Shown here piece by piece: positions 1-5,684 of a DNA stretch of 7,157 nt. Where the stretch lies: positions 1 through 7,157 of the forward strand of contig CAMCPF010000155.1 in the NCBI GenBank assembly GCA_945876515.1, given 5' to 3'. Position 1 is the first letter of the stretch, and each line of letters opens with the position of its first letter. Under the pieces are notes generated by a model. The model had not been told where the DNA came from. It did not search any database and saw only the letters and a program-made list of their open reading frames with translations. The DNA comes from Candidatus Kuenenia stuttgartensis (GTDB lineage Bacteria > Planctomycetota > Planctomycetia > Pirellulales > UBA1268). Made by a program: the position numbers and the translations under genes.

Positions 1-192
1 GCCACGGCCCCGGCCGGTGACGACGCGCTCTTTGATCGGGTGGTGAGCCGCGTGGAGCGGGAGCTGATCGCCCAGATGCTCGCGGCCTGCGGCGGCGTGC
101 AACTGAAGGCGGCCGCGCGGCTGGGCATCAACCGCAACACGCTCCGCAAGAAGCTCCTCGAGCACGGCCTCGAGGAGGGGGAGGCGACGTGA
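1..192 (+). CDS. C-terminal end of a Fis-type HTH regulator (probably NtrC-like), 5' truncated by the window
   Basis: Frame 1 is open from the window edge to TGA at 190-192 and encodes the last 63 residues of a protein. From about residue 11 they read as a Fis-family helix-turn-helix: an LFDRVVSRVERELI helix, then a turn at ACGG, then KAAARLGINRNTLRKKL, where the G-I-N-R-x-T-L-R-K-K-L recognition helix is nearly identical to the classic Fis/NtrC C-terminus. In this family the segment binds enhancer-like DNA sites. When attached to an AAA+ domain and a receiver domain it belongs to sigma-54 activators of two-component systems. Only the DNA-binding end is visible, so the presence of those upstream domains is inferred; a stand-alone Fis-like protein is the alternative. 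The stop codon overlaps the GTG start of the sulfatase (GTGA), so the two are probably co-translated. Confidence 0.82.
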   Translation, partial: ATAPAGDDALFDRVVSRVERELIAQMLAACGGVQLKAAARLGINRNTLRKKLLEHGLEEGEAT

Positions 193-1595
193 GGGCCGCC
201 GTGCGGCTCGCCGTGGCCGCGGTGCTGGTGACGGTCACGTGGCTCGTGGCCGCCGCCGAGCCCCCCCGGCCCAACATCCTCTTGATCGTGGCCGACGACC
301 TCGGCTGGAGCGACGTCGGTTGGCACGGCGGCTTCGGCAAAACGCCCCACATGGACCGGCTCGTGGCCGAGGGCGTGGAGCTCGACCGTCACTACGTGCA
401 GCCGGTCTGCACGCCCACCCGTGCGGCACTGCTCACGGGCCGCTATCCGGGACGGTTCGGCCCCCAGGCAATCTCGCCGAGCAACCGCCGGGCGTTGCCG
501 CCGGGCACCGCCACGCTTGCCTCCGTGCTCAAGAACGCCGGCTATGCCACGTTTCAGACGGGAAAGTGGCACCTGGGCTCGCGGCCCGAGTGGGGGCCGA
601 ACCACTACGGCTTCGACCACTCCTACGGCACGCTCACCGGCGCGGCCGACCCGTGGACCCACAAGTATCGCCGCGGGCCCTACGAAGACACCTGGCACCG
701 CGACGGCATGCGGCTCGATGAGGAGGGTAACGCCACCGAACTCGTGGCGGCCGAGGCCGTGCGGCGGATCCGGGAGGGGGCCGAGTTGCGGAGTGACTCG
801 GGCGGCCGGCGGCCGTGGTTTCTGTACGTGGCGTTCCACGCCGTTCACACGCCGGTGGATGCCCCCGAGGCGTTCAAGCGGCTCTACGACGGCGTGCGGT
901 TCGACGCCGACCCAGCGAGGCACGACTCGCGGCTGCGGCTGGCGGCGATGGTCTCGCAGCTCGACGCCAAGATCGGGGAGTTCGTCGCGGCCCTCGACGA
1001 GACGGGCCAGCGACGGGACACACTGATCGTGTTCACGAGCGACAACGGTGGGATCGAGTCGCTCAAGAACGCCTACGTTGGCGACGTGCCCGACTCGCCG
1101 CTCAACAGTGAAAACGCCCCGCTCCGTGGCCAGAAGAACACGCTCTGGGAAGGGGGCGTGCGGGTCTGTGCCTTCGCCACCTGGCCGGGCGTGCTCGGGT
1201 CCCGGAAGTGCCCGGCGGTGATCCACGCAGCCGACTGGTTTCCGACCATCGCCGGGCTGCTCCAGCTTGAGCAGGGCCAGAGCCTCGGCCTGGACGGCAT
1301 CGACCGCTGGCCGGCGATCACCGGGGCGGGTGACGCGACCCGCCCCAAGCCGCTTTGCATCGTGCACCCAAGCGGCCGGGCGGTGTACCAGAGCGACCGT
1401 GACGGCGACTGGAAGCTGATCGCGCGCAAGAAGGGCCCCTCGGAGCTCTACGATCTCGCGGCCGACCCCTTCGAGAAGCATGACCGCGCCGCCGAGCAGC
1501 CCGCCGTGGTCGAGCGGCTCGCGGCCCTCGCTGCCCGGGACGCCGCCGGCGACGTCACCGAGGTGCCCGCCGACCTTCGGGATCTACCGCCCTGA
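189..1595 (+). CDS. Secreted type I (formylglycine-dependent) sulfatase, arylsulfatase-like
   Basis: This complete 468-residue protein belongs to the alkaline-phosphatase-fold sulfatases, which hydrolyse sulfate esters, in Planctomycetota often on algal or other sulfated polysaccharides. Residues 1-23 look like a signal peptide: RAAVR, then a hydrophobic run ending in AAA before EPPRPN, so an exported or periplasmic enzyme is expected. Metal-binding Asp36-Asp37 lie in IVADDLGW. The sulfatase signature is C74-T-P-T-R78, with Cys74 the residue normally converted to formylglycine. Further active-site motifs are TGKWHLG (124-130, Lys126 and His128), HAVHTP (217-222), SDNGG (284-288, Asp285-Asn286) and RGQKNTLWEGGVR (313-325, Lys316). 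The compact C-terminal subdomain ends with ELYDLAADPFEKHD. All catalytic positions I can check are present, so it should be active. The substrate cannot be told from the sequence. The GTG start is chosen because it gives a full signal peptide and overlaps the preceding stop. A formylglycine-generating enzyme is needed but is not in this window. Confidence 0.95.
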   Translation: MRAAVRLAVAAVLVTVTWLVAAAEPPRPNILLIVADDLGWSDVGWHGGFGKTPHMDRLVAEGVELDRHYVQPVCTPTRAALLTGRYPGRFGPQAISPSNRRALPPGTATLASVLKNAGYATFQTGKWHLGSRPEWGPNHYGFDHSYGTLTGAADPWTHKYRRGPYEDTWHRDGMRLDEEGNATELVAAEAVRRIREGAELRSDSGGRRPWFLYVAFHAVHTPVDAPEAFKRLYDGVRFDADPARHDSRLRLAAMVSQLDAKIGEFVAALDETGQRRDTLIVFTSDNGGIESLKNAYVGDVPDSPLNSENAPLRGQKNTLWEGGVRVCAFATWPGVLGSRKCPAVIHAADWFPTIAGLLQLEQGQSLGLDGIDRWPAITGAGDATRPKPLCIVHPSGRAVYQSDRDGDWKLIARKKGPSELYDLAADPFEKHDRAAEQPAVVERLAALAARDAAGDVTEVPADLRDLPP

Positions 1596-1689
1596 CGAGC
1601 GATCGGGCCGCCGAAGCGCCGGTCTTTGACTCGTGAATCCCCGTGCCCCGAGGGCCGATGCCCGCGCTTGCTGCCCCGCGGTGGATGGC

Positions 1690-2145
1690 TCAGGCGTAAC
1701 CCTTGTCGCGGACGTAGCAGAGAATCCGGCTCACGGTGTCGAGCAGTTCCGGAGCGGCGACGAGCGACTCCGCCAGGACCCGGTCGGCACTCTCGATCAG
1801 ATAGTCGTGCGCGATCGCATTGCGAAGGAGCCGGAGTTCCCTCCAGCGGTCGACCGATGCGATCAGTCCCCGGGCCTCCGCCCGCTGGAGCCGGTCCAGC
1901 GGCGTGCCCTCGTCCAGCAACTCGATCTGGTCCAAGGTTCGCAACACCCGCTGCACGAGAAAGTCGTTGAGCCGCGCAAACCGGGCGGTCAGCGCCTCGC
2001 ACGACTCCCGCTCGCCGACGGAGAGATCACCGCCGAGGCGATCGCCAAGGGCCGCCACCCGGGCACGGGATTCCTCGAGCACCTGGGCCGCCGCCTGCAT
2101 CAGGGCGAGCTGATCCCGCACCAGTTGCTTCAACTGTTCGACCAC
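1690..2145 (-). CDS. hepT: HepT-like HEPN-domain toxin of an MNT/HepT toxin-antitoxin system
   Basis: The gene encodes a 151-residue, almost entirely helical protein of the HepT/DUF86 family. HepT proteins are small RNases of the HEPN superfamily whose active site is the R-x4-H-x-Y motif. Here it is complete: Arg108-N-A-I-A-His113-D-Tyr115. In studied systems the partner nucleotidyltransferase attaches AMP to the motif tyrosine and so silences the toxin; Tyr115 would be that target here. The length is normal for the family. The start is GTG at 2143-2145, preceded by an AGGGGG ribosome-binding-like run (minus strand, 2158 down to 2153) at 7-base spacing. It overlaps the end of the nucleotidyltransferase gene by 16 bp, which implies translational coupling of the pair. 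Its 3' end faces the sulfatase stop across 94 bp. The name rests on the motif plus the partner gene; the RNA target is unknown. Confidence 0.87.
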   Translation of the reverse strand: MVEQLKQLVRDQLALMQAAAQVLEESRARVAALGDRLGGDLSVGERESCEALTARFARLNDFLVQRVLRTLDQIELLDEGTPLDRLQRAEARGLIASVDRWRELRLLRNAIAHDYLIESADRVLAESLVAAPELLDTVSRILCYVRDKGYA

Positions 2146-2474
2146 AGTTCCACCCCCTGGGTCCGGGCCAGATCGACGAAGCCGCCGACCGTCGTGCCGT
2201 CGTCGAGGACGAGATCGAATCGCTGCGGGCCCAGTTCGTCCTCGAGCGCCAGCCGGAGTCGCTGCGTGAGCCGGTAGGCGTCCACCGCCGGCTCGGGTCC
2301 GATCTCCACGAGCAGATCGATGTCGCCGCCTCGACGGGCCGGGTCGGTCCGCGAACCGAACAGGATGATCCGCTTCCAGGCTGCAGAGGTTTCGCGGCAG
2401 GCCGTGGCTGTGGCCCGGCGAATCCCCTCGCGCTCGCGGGCCGAGAGGCGGACCTGATCAAGCGGTGTGGTCAC
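2130..2474 (-). CDS. mntA: MntA-like nucleotidyltransferase antitoxin (minimal nucleotidyltransferase)
   Basis: This is a small nucleotidyltransferase of the polymerase-beta-like fold (NTP_transf_2 type). Its core reads IILFGSRTDPARRGGDIDLLVEI, a G-S-x9-D-x-D metal-binding signature, followed by a third acidic position in RFDLVLDD. With this start they fall at about residues 40-41, 51, 53 and 87. The family consensus usually has ten residues between GS and DxD, so the loop is one shorter here. MntA proteins AMPylate the tyrosine of HepT's R-x4-H-x-Y motif and neutralise it. The start is uncertain. The frame is open to a TTG at 2538-2540, which would give 136 residues. I prefer GTG at 2472-2474 (114 residues) because the extra N-terminus is low-complexity and a -10-like box overlaps the TTG. 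GTG at 2526-2528 is a third option. The stop lies inside hepT, a 16-bp overlap. Confidence 0.85.
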   Translation of the reverse strand: MTTPLDQVRLSAREREGIRRATATACRETSAAWKRIILFGSRTDPARRGGDIDLLVEIGPEPAVDAYRLTQRLRLALEDELGPQRFDLVLDDGTTVGGFVDLARTQGVELWSNS

Positions 2475-2539
2475 GGCGGTGCTCGGCGGCAGGAGGCGAT
2501 ACCGGGGCGAACTCGGAAACTGTCTCACAGCACGCTTCA

Positions 2540-2545
2540 ATCATA
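2540..2545 (-). promoter_or_regulatory. Candidate -10 box (TATGAT) upstream of mntA-hepT
   Basis: On the minus strand the hexamer TATGAT matches the sigma-70 -10 consensus at five of six positions and sits in a locally AT-richer stretch. No good -35 box is seen at 16-18 bases; the best 17-base position reads CTCTTT. If real, transcription would begin near 2533, downstream of the possible TTG start at 2540, which favours the GTG start at 2474 for mntA. This is a weak, motif-only call. Confidence 0.25.
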
Positions 2546-2635
2546 CCGAGAAGTCGAGTGGAAAAGAGGACTTCGCCAGTTCTCCGTGACCCTATGCGGC
2601 AGCGTCAGGTGGTCCACGCTGGGATCCAACAGGGT

Positions 2636-2677
2636 GCCGCTGGCGACCTCATGGAAGTGCCCGCGGACCTGAGGGAC
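2636..2677 (+). pseudogene. Relic matching the C-terminal tail of the upstream sulfatase
   Basis: Read in the frame beginning at 2636, these 14 codons give AAGDLMEVPADLRD. The sulfatase at 189-1595 ends with AAGDVTEVPADLRD followed by LPP and stop (codons 1542-1583): 12 of 14 residues are identical. By hand count the DNA matches at 33 of 42 bases, and six of the eight changed codons are synonymous. That pattern suggests both copies descend from a protein-coding tail and diverged under selection, rather than being a recent duplication. The frame upstream has no recognisable sulfatase motifs, and after the match it continues with VWKGG and unrelated residues. The simplest reading is the eroded end of a second sulfatase gene. 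A short chance match is possible but unlikely given the codon pattern. Confidence 0.45.
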
Positions 2678-2759
2678 GTGTGGAAGGGAGGCGTTGGCTC
2701 GCCGCGATCGTCGACGGCGGCGTGGGCATGTGGAACCAGCGGCCCTGCCATAGTGGAAG

Positions 2760-2789
2760 TTGTGGAGATGCCGTCCGCCGTCCTATTCT
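2760..2789 (+). promoter_or_regulatory. Candidate sigma-70-like promoter for the O-methyltransferase gene
   Basis: TTGTGG (2760-2765) and TATTCT (2784-2789) are 18 bases apart, a partial match to the -35 and -10 consensus. Transcription would start near 2796. That would exclude the ATG at 2794 as translation start and leave the ATG at 2848. Promoters are poorly defined in this group, so this is only a motif-level suggestion. Confidence 0.2.
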
Positions 2790-2847
2790 TCGCATGAACC
2801 GAGCAGGCGACTCGGCTCGCGGCACGCGTTCCCCGGCGTTACCCACC

Positions 2848-3867
2848 ATGCAGCCTCCCGCTTCAAGTGCCGACTTCATCTATCGCACCCGTGACGCGAT
2901 CATGGCGGCCGATGCCCTCGCCGTGGCGATCGTGCACCTCGACCTGTTTACGGTGGTCGACCGCAGCCCGGCCGACGTGGCGGGCTTGTGCGATCGCTTC
3001 GAGCTCCACCGCCGGCCGGTCGACGTGCTCTGCACGCTCTTGATCGCGCAGGGGCTGCTCGCCCGCGACGCGGCCGGACGGCTGCATCCGACCGCCACGG
3101 CTCGGGAGTTTCTCGTGGCCGGGTCGCCGTTCGATGCCAGGGCCTACTACGCCGCCATGGCCGACCGGCCGGGCGTCGGCGATTTCCTCAAGGTGCTCCG
3201 CACCGGCCGGCCGGCGCACTGGCCGGGAGAGGAGTCAGCAGGTGACTGGCACGCAGCGATGCACGACACCGCCTTCGCCGAGGCCTTCACGGCGGCGATG
3301 GACTGCCGCGGCCGCGTGCTCGCGCCGGCGCTCACGGCCGCCGTGGGCCCCCTGGCTCCGCGGCGAGTGCTCGACATCGGTGGCGGCTCGGCGGTGTATT
3401 CCCTGGGGCTGGCCGAACGGTTTCCCGACCTGACCGCCACGGTGATCGAGGCGGAGCCGGTCGATGCGCTCGCACGACGGGCGATCGCCGCCGCGGGGCT
3501 CGATGCCAGGATCGAGGTGGTCGCCGCCGACATGTTCGGCGACGCCTGGCCCGAGGGTCACGACTGTCACCTGTTCTCGAACGTGTTTCACGACTGGGAC
3601 GAGGCCGAGTGTCGCACGCTCGTGGCGAAGAGCGTCGCCGCCCTGCCCGCCGGGGGCCGGATCCTGATCCACGACATGCTGCTCGACGACGACAAGTCGG
3701 GCCCGCCCTGGGCGGCCGAGTATTCCGCGCTCCTTGCGACCATCACGCAGGGGCGGCTCTATTCCGCGGCCGAAATCGGCGGCTGGCTTGCCGAACACGG
3801 CTTCCAGATCGTCGCCCGTGCGCCAACGGCGCTCGGCCGCAGCGTGCTCACGGCCACGCGGGCCTGA
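2848..3867 (+). CDS. SAM-dependent O-methyltransferase, family 2 (acetylserotonin/hydroxyneurosporene methyltransferase-like)
   Basis: The gene encodes a 339-residue class I methyltransferase of the Methyltransf_2 type, which transfers a methyl group from SAM to a hydroxyl on a small molecule. Residues about 1-95 form the N-terminal dimerisation and winged-helix region (DFIYRTRDAIMAADAL near the start, then SPADVAGLCDRFELHRRPVDV). SAM motif I is VLDIGGGSA (Asp176, Gly178-180). Acidic Glu201 in TVIEAEP should hold the ribose, and Asp228-Met-Phe follows the next strand. FHDWDEAEC carries His248 at the position of the family's catalytic base, so the enzyme looks intact. The reading frame is open back to 2680. 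ATG 2848 was chosen because the added N-terminus is unlike the family and this length is normal; ATG 2794 is the alternative. No clear Shine-Dalgarno is visible. It stands alone, converging on lipA with 11 bp between stop codons. Substrate is unknown: a carotenoid or aromatic compound is typical for the family, but nothing nearby supports a pathway. Confidence 0.9.
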   Translation: MQPPASSADFIYRTRDAIMAADALAVAIVHLDLFTVVDRSPADVAGLCDRFELHRRPVDVLCTLLIAQGLLARDAAGRLHPTATAREFLVAGSPFDARAYYAAMADRPGVGDFLKVLRTGRPAHWPGEESAGDWHAAMHDTAFAEAFTAAMDCRGRVLAPALTAAVGPLAPRRVLDIGGGSAVYSLGLAERFPDLTATVIEAEPVDALARRAIAAAGLDARIEVVAADMFGDAWPEGHDCHLFSNVFHDWDEAECRTLVAKSVAALPAGGRILIHDMLLDDDKSGPPWAAEYSALLATITQGRLYSAAEIGGWLAEHGFQIVARAPTALGRSVLTATRA

Positions 3868-3878
3868 CGACGGGGGCC

Positions 3879-4832
3879 CTAAGCCGCCGGCTGTCCGCCG
3901 GTCTCGACGAGCCCATCCTCGGCCATGTCGCGGGCGTGGTAGCTCGACCGCACGAGCGGGCCGCTGGCCACCTTGCGGAAGCCCATCCCGCGGGCGATTC
4001 GCCCCAGCTCGTCGAACTCCTCCGGCGGCACGTAGCGGTCCACCGGCAGGGAATCGAGCGTGGGCTGGAGGTACTGGCCGAGGGTGAGGTAGTCGACGCC
4101 GTGGTCGAGGAGATCCGCGAACACGTCCAAGAGCTCCTCGCGGGTCTCGCCGAGGCCGAGCATCAGCCCGCTCTTGGTCTTCACCTCGGGCATCAGCCGC
4201 TTGGCCCGGGCCAGCAGTTCGAGCGTCCAGGCGTACACGCTCTTACGGCCGCGGACAGTGCGATAGAGACGGGGGACGGTCTCCGTGTTGTGGTTGAAGA
4301 CTTCGGGGCGAGCCTCCATGAGTGCCTCCAGAGCCCCGTCCTTGCCGATGAAATCCGGCACGAGCACCTCGATCGTGGCGCCGGTCGCCGCCCGCACCGC
4401 CTCAACCGTCCGGCGGAAGTGCTCGGCGCCGCCGTCGGCCAGGTCGTCGCGGGTGACGCTCGTGATCACGACGTGCGCCAGACCGAGCCGCTTCGCTGCC
4501 TCGGCCACCCGCTCGGGCTCGTCCCCCTCGAGTTCCTCGGTCTTGCCGCGGGGCACGCTGCAAAACCCGCAGGGGCGGGTGCAGACGTTGCCCAGGATCA
4601 TGAAGGTGGCCGTCCGCTGCGACCAGCACTCGAGCCGGTTGGGGCATTTGGCCGAGGAGCAGACCGTCTCCAGGCCGAGCTCGGCGACAAGCGCCGCCGT
4701 CTCGCCGAGGCCGCCCCCAGGAGCGAGGTTTTGCCGCAGCCACGGCGGCAGGCGGCGGACGGGGGGCGGCGCCGCCGGCTCGGTGAGCGAGATGATCGGC
4801 AGGGGGAAGCTGGCGGCGGCGTTATCCGACAC
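3879..4832 (-). CDS. lipA: Lipoyl synthase (radical SAM)
   Basis: LipA inserts two sulfur atoms into the octanoyl chain carried on a lysine of lipoyl-dependent enzymes (pyruvate and 2-oxoglutarate dehydrogenases, glycine cleavage H protein), acting in the cytoplasm. Both iron-sulfur signatures are present. The auxiliary cluster motif is C-x4-C-x5-C (Cys58, Cys63, Cys69 in CSSAKCPNRLEC). The radical-SAM motif is C-x3-C-x2-C (Cys84, Cys88, Cys91 in CTRPCGFC). The C-terminal RSSYHA (295-300) supplies the serine ligand of the sacrificed cluster. Other family hallmarks are VTRDDLADGGA, FNHNTETVPRLY and KSGLMLGLGE. The 317-residue length is typical. The frame is open further, to 4928, but that extension would lie inside lipB and is unlike LipA. 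GTG at 4830-4832 overlaps the lipB stop by 11 bp, which fits translational coupling and decides the start. Confidence 0.96.
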   Translation of the reverse strand: MSDNAAASFPLPIISLTEPAAPPPVRRLPPWLRQNLAPGGGLGETAALVAELGLETVCSSAKCPNRLECWSQRTATFMILGNVCTRPCGFCSVPRGKTEELEGDEPERVAEAAKRLGLAHVVITSVTRDDLADGGAEHFRRTVEAVRAATGATIEVLVPDFIGKDGALEALMEARPEVFNHNTETVPRLYRTVRGRKSVYAWTLELLARAKRLMPEVKTKSGLMLGLGETREELLDVFADLLDHGVDYLTLGQYLQPTLDSLPVDRYVPPEEFDELGRIARGMGFRKVASGPLVRSSYHARDMAEDGLVETGGQPAA

Positions 4833-5613
4833 GGCTGATGAACTCAGGGTGGGCGGAGCCCGTGGCGGCAGGCACCACGGGAAATCCGGACTGGATATGG
4901 GTCTGGTCGAAGCCGAAGGCTTCGGCAAGTTGCTCGATGACGGCGGTGCGGGCGTCCTGCATCCTGGCCCGCCGCTGGATGTCGGCCTCGACCGAGCCCA
5001 TGGTCACGGCTGCCGCGCCGCCGTCGGCTTTCGTGTGGCGACTGGAGATGACGCGTTGGTGTACGTCGAGCGCGGGGCAGACATTGAGAAAGGCCCCATG
5101 GGCCACCACGCCGCGGCGGATGGCCAGGCCGACGGCGGCCAACAGGCCGGTGCGGCCGAAGATGCCGGAGCTGCCCGCGTGGCGGATGGGGCCGGCCTTG
5201 AGCGTTCGCAAGGCACCCGCGAGGCCCTGCTCGAACCGCGCGAGGCAGGGCCCCACGTCGTATGGCCCGAGCCCGAGGTCGGCGAGCGAAGCGAACAGTG
5301 AGACGCAGACCTGCCCCGGCCCGTGGGCCACAGCGCCGCCGCCGCGGCCGGTGAACCGCAGCGGCAGCTGCCGCGACTGGAGCTCCTCGTCGGCCATCAG
5401 CACGTCGGCCCGGGAGCCGAGCCGACCGATCGTGATGCAGGGCTCGAGCTCGAAGACGATGAGCGTGGGATGCCGGCCCACCGGCATGGCCGCCTCGCCG
5501 GCCAGCCGCTCAGCCATCCGGGCGTAGCCCGGCCAGTCGATCCGGCCGGCAAGCCAGGCCGAGAGCGGGCGGGTGGGCAGGCTCGAGGGTGGTGCGGAGT
5601 GGAGGGGAAGCAT
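4822..5613 (-). CDS. lipB: LipB-family octanoyltransferase-like protein lacking both canonical catalytic residues
   Basis: In lipoate synthesis LipB moves octanoyl from acyl carrier protein to target lysines, making LipA's substrate. This 263-residue protein follows the LipB/LplA fold: IDWPGYARMAERL near the N-terminus, then TGRGGGAVAHGPGQ (residues 89-101, conserved His97), and GLAIRRGVVAHGAFLNV (162-178). Manual alignment with remembered E. coli LipB is gap-free from GIF to RRG and from LNV onward. It puts Leu157 at the position of catalytic Lys135 and Ser191 at that of catalytic Cys169. The LipM-type Cys upstream of the Lys is also absent; the nearest cysteine is Cys179. Family motifs on both sides stay in one frame, so a frameshift is not the cause. 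ATG 5613 is chosen for length; ATG 5643 is possible. The 11-bp overlap with lipA argues for a retained role in lipoylation. Activity is uncertain, so the symbol denotes family only. Confidence 0.82.
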   Translation of the reverse strand: MLPLHSAPPSSLPTRPLSAWLAGRIDWPGYARMAERLAGEAAMPVGRHPTLIVFELEPCITIGRLGSRADVLMADEELQSRQLPLRFTGRGGGAVAHGPGQVCVSLFASLADLGLGPYDVGPCLARFEQGLAGALRTLKAGPIRHAGSSGIFGRTGLLAAVGLAIRRGVVAHGAFLNVCPALDVHQRVISSRHTKADGGAAAVTMGSVEADIQRRARMQDARTAVIEQLAEAFGFDQTHIQSGFPVVPAATGSAHPEFISRVG

Positions 5614-5684
5614 CGTGCGGCACTTGGGGACAACCCTCACCATGATAGAGGATGCCGCTGCCGCGGAGCACGCCCGGCTCATCC

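Larger units (their letters stand above)
2475..2847. other. Divergent intergenic stretch between mntA and the O-methyltransferase gene, no intact gene
   Basis: These 373 bases separate the minus-strand toxin-antitoxin pair from the plus-strand methyltransferase. Bases about 2510-2620 are visibly less GC-rich than the flanking genes, as expected for promoter DNA. A plus-strand frame from ATG 2465 to a stop at 2795-2797 is open, but most of it resembles nothing I recognise. The exception is the 14-codon sulfatase-tail-like piece annotated separately. Weak promoter-like boxes point both ways. I see no tRNA, no clear terminator and no insertion-sequence ends here. Confidence 0.5.

Noticed and set aside
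1596..1689. A terminator or small gene between the sulfatase and hepT.
   Set aside because: The 94 bases contain only short GC-rich complementarities without a convincing stem-loop and T-run, and no plausible coding frame.
3868..3878. A bidirectional terminator between the converging methyltransferase and lipA genes.
   Set aside because: Only 11 bases separate the stop codons. GGGCCC is self-complementary but has no loop, and there is no T-run.
3609..4838. A 409-codon plus-strand open frame spanning the end of the methyltransferase gene and all of lipA.
   Set aside because: It crosses two well-supported genes in other frames and shows no family signature; it is a codon-bias shadow.
4833..4928. 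An N-terminal extension of LipA starting at 4928.
   Set aside because: It would lie entirely inside lipB, is Pro/Ser-rich and is unlike LipA N-termini. The GTG at 4832 gives a normal length and a coupled overlap.
4285..5301. A 338-codon plus-strand open frame opposite lipA and lipB.
   Set aside because: It is antisense to two recognised genes, with low-complexity Ser/Arg/Ala content.
4822..5613. Frameshift or pseudogene explanation for the missing LipB catalytic residues.
   Set aside because: Conserved motifs before, between and after the two sites all stay in one frame and the gene is full length.
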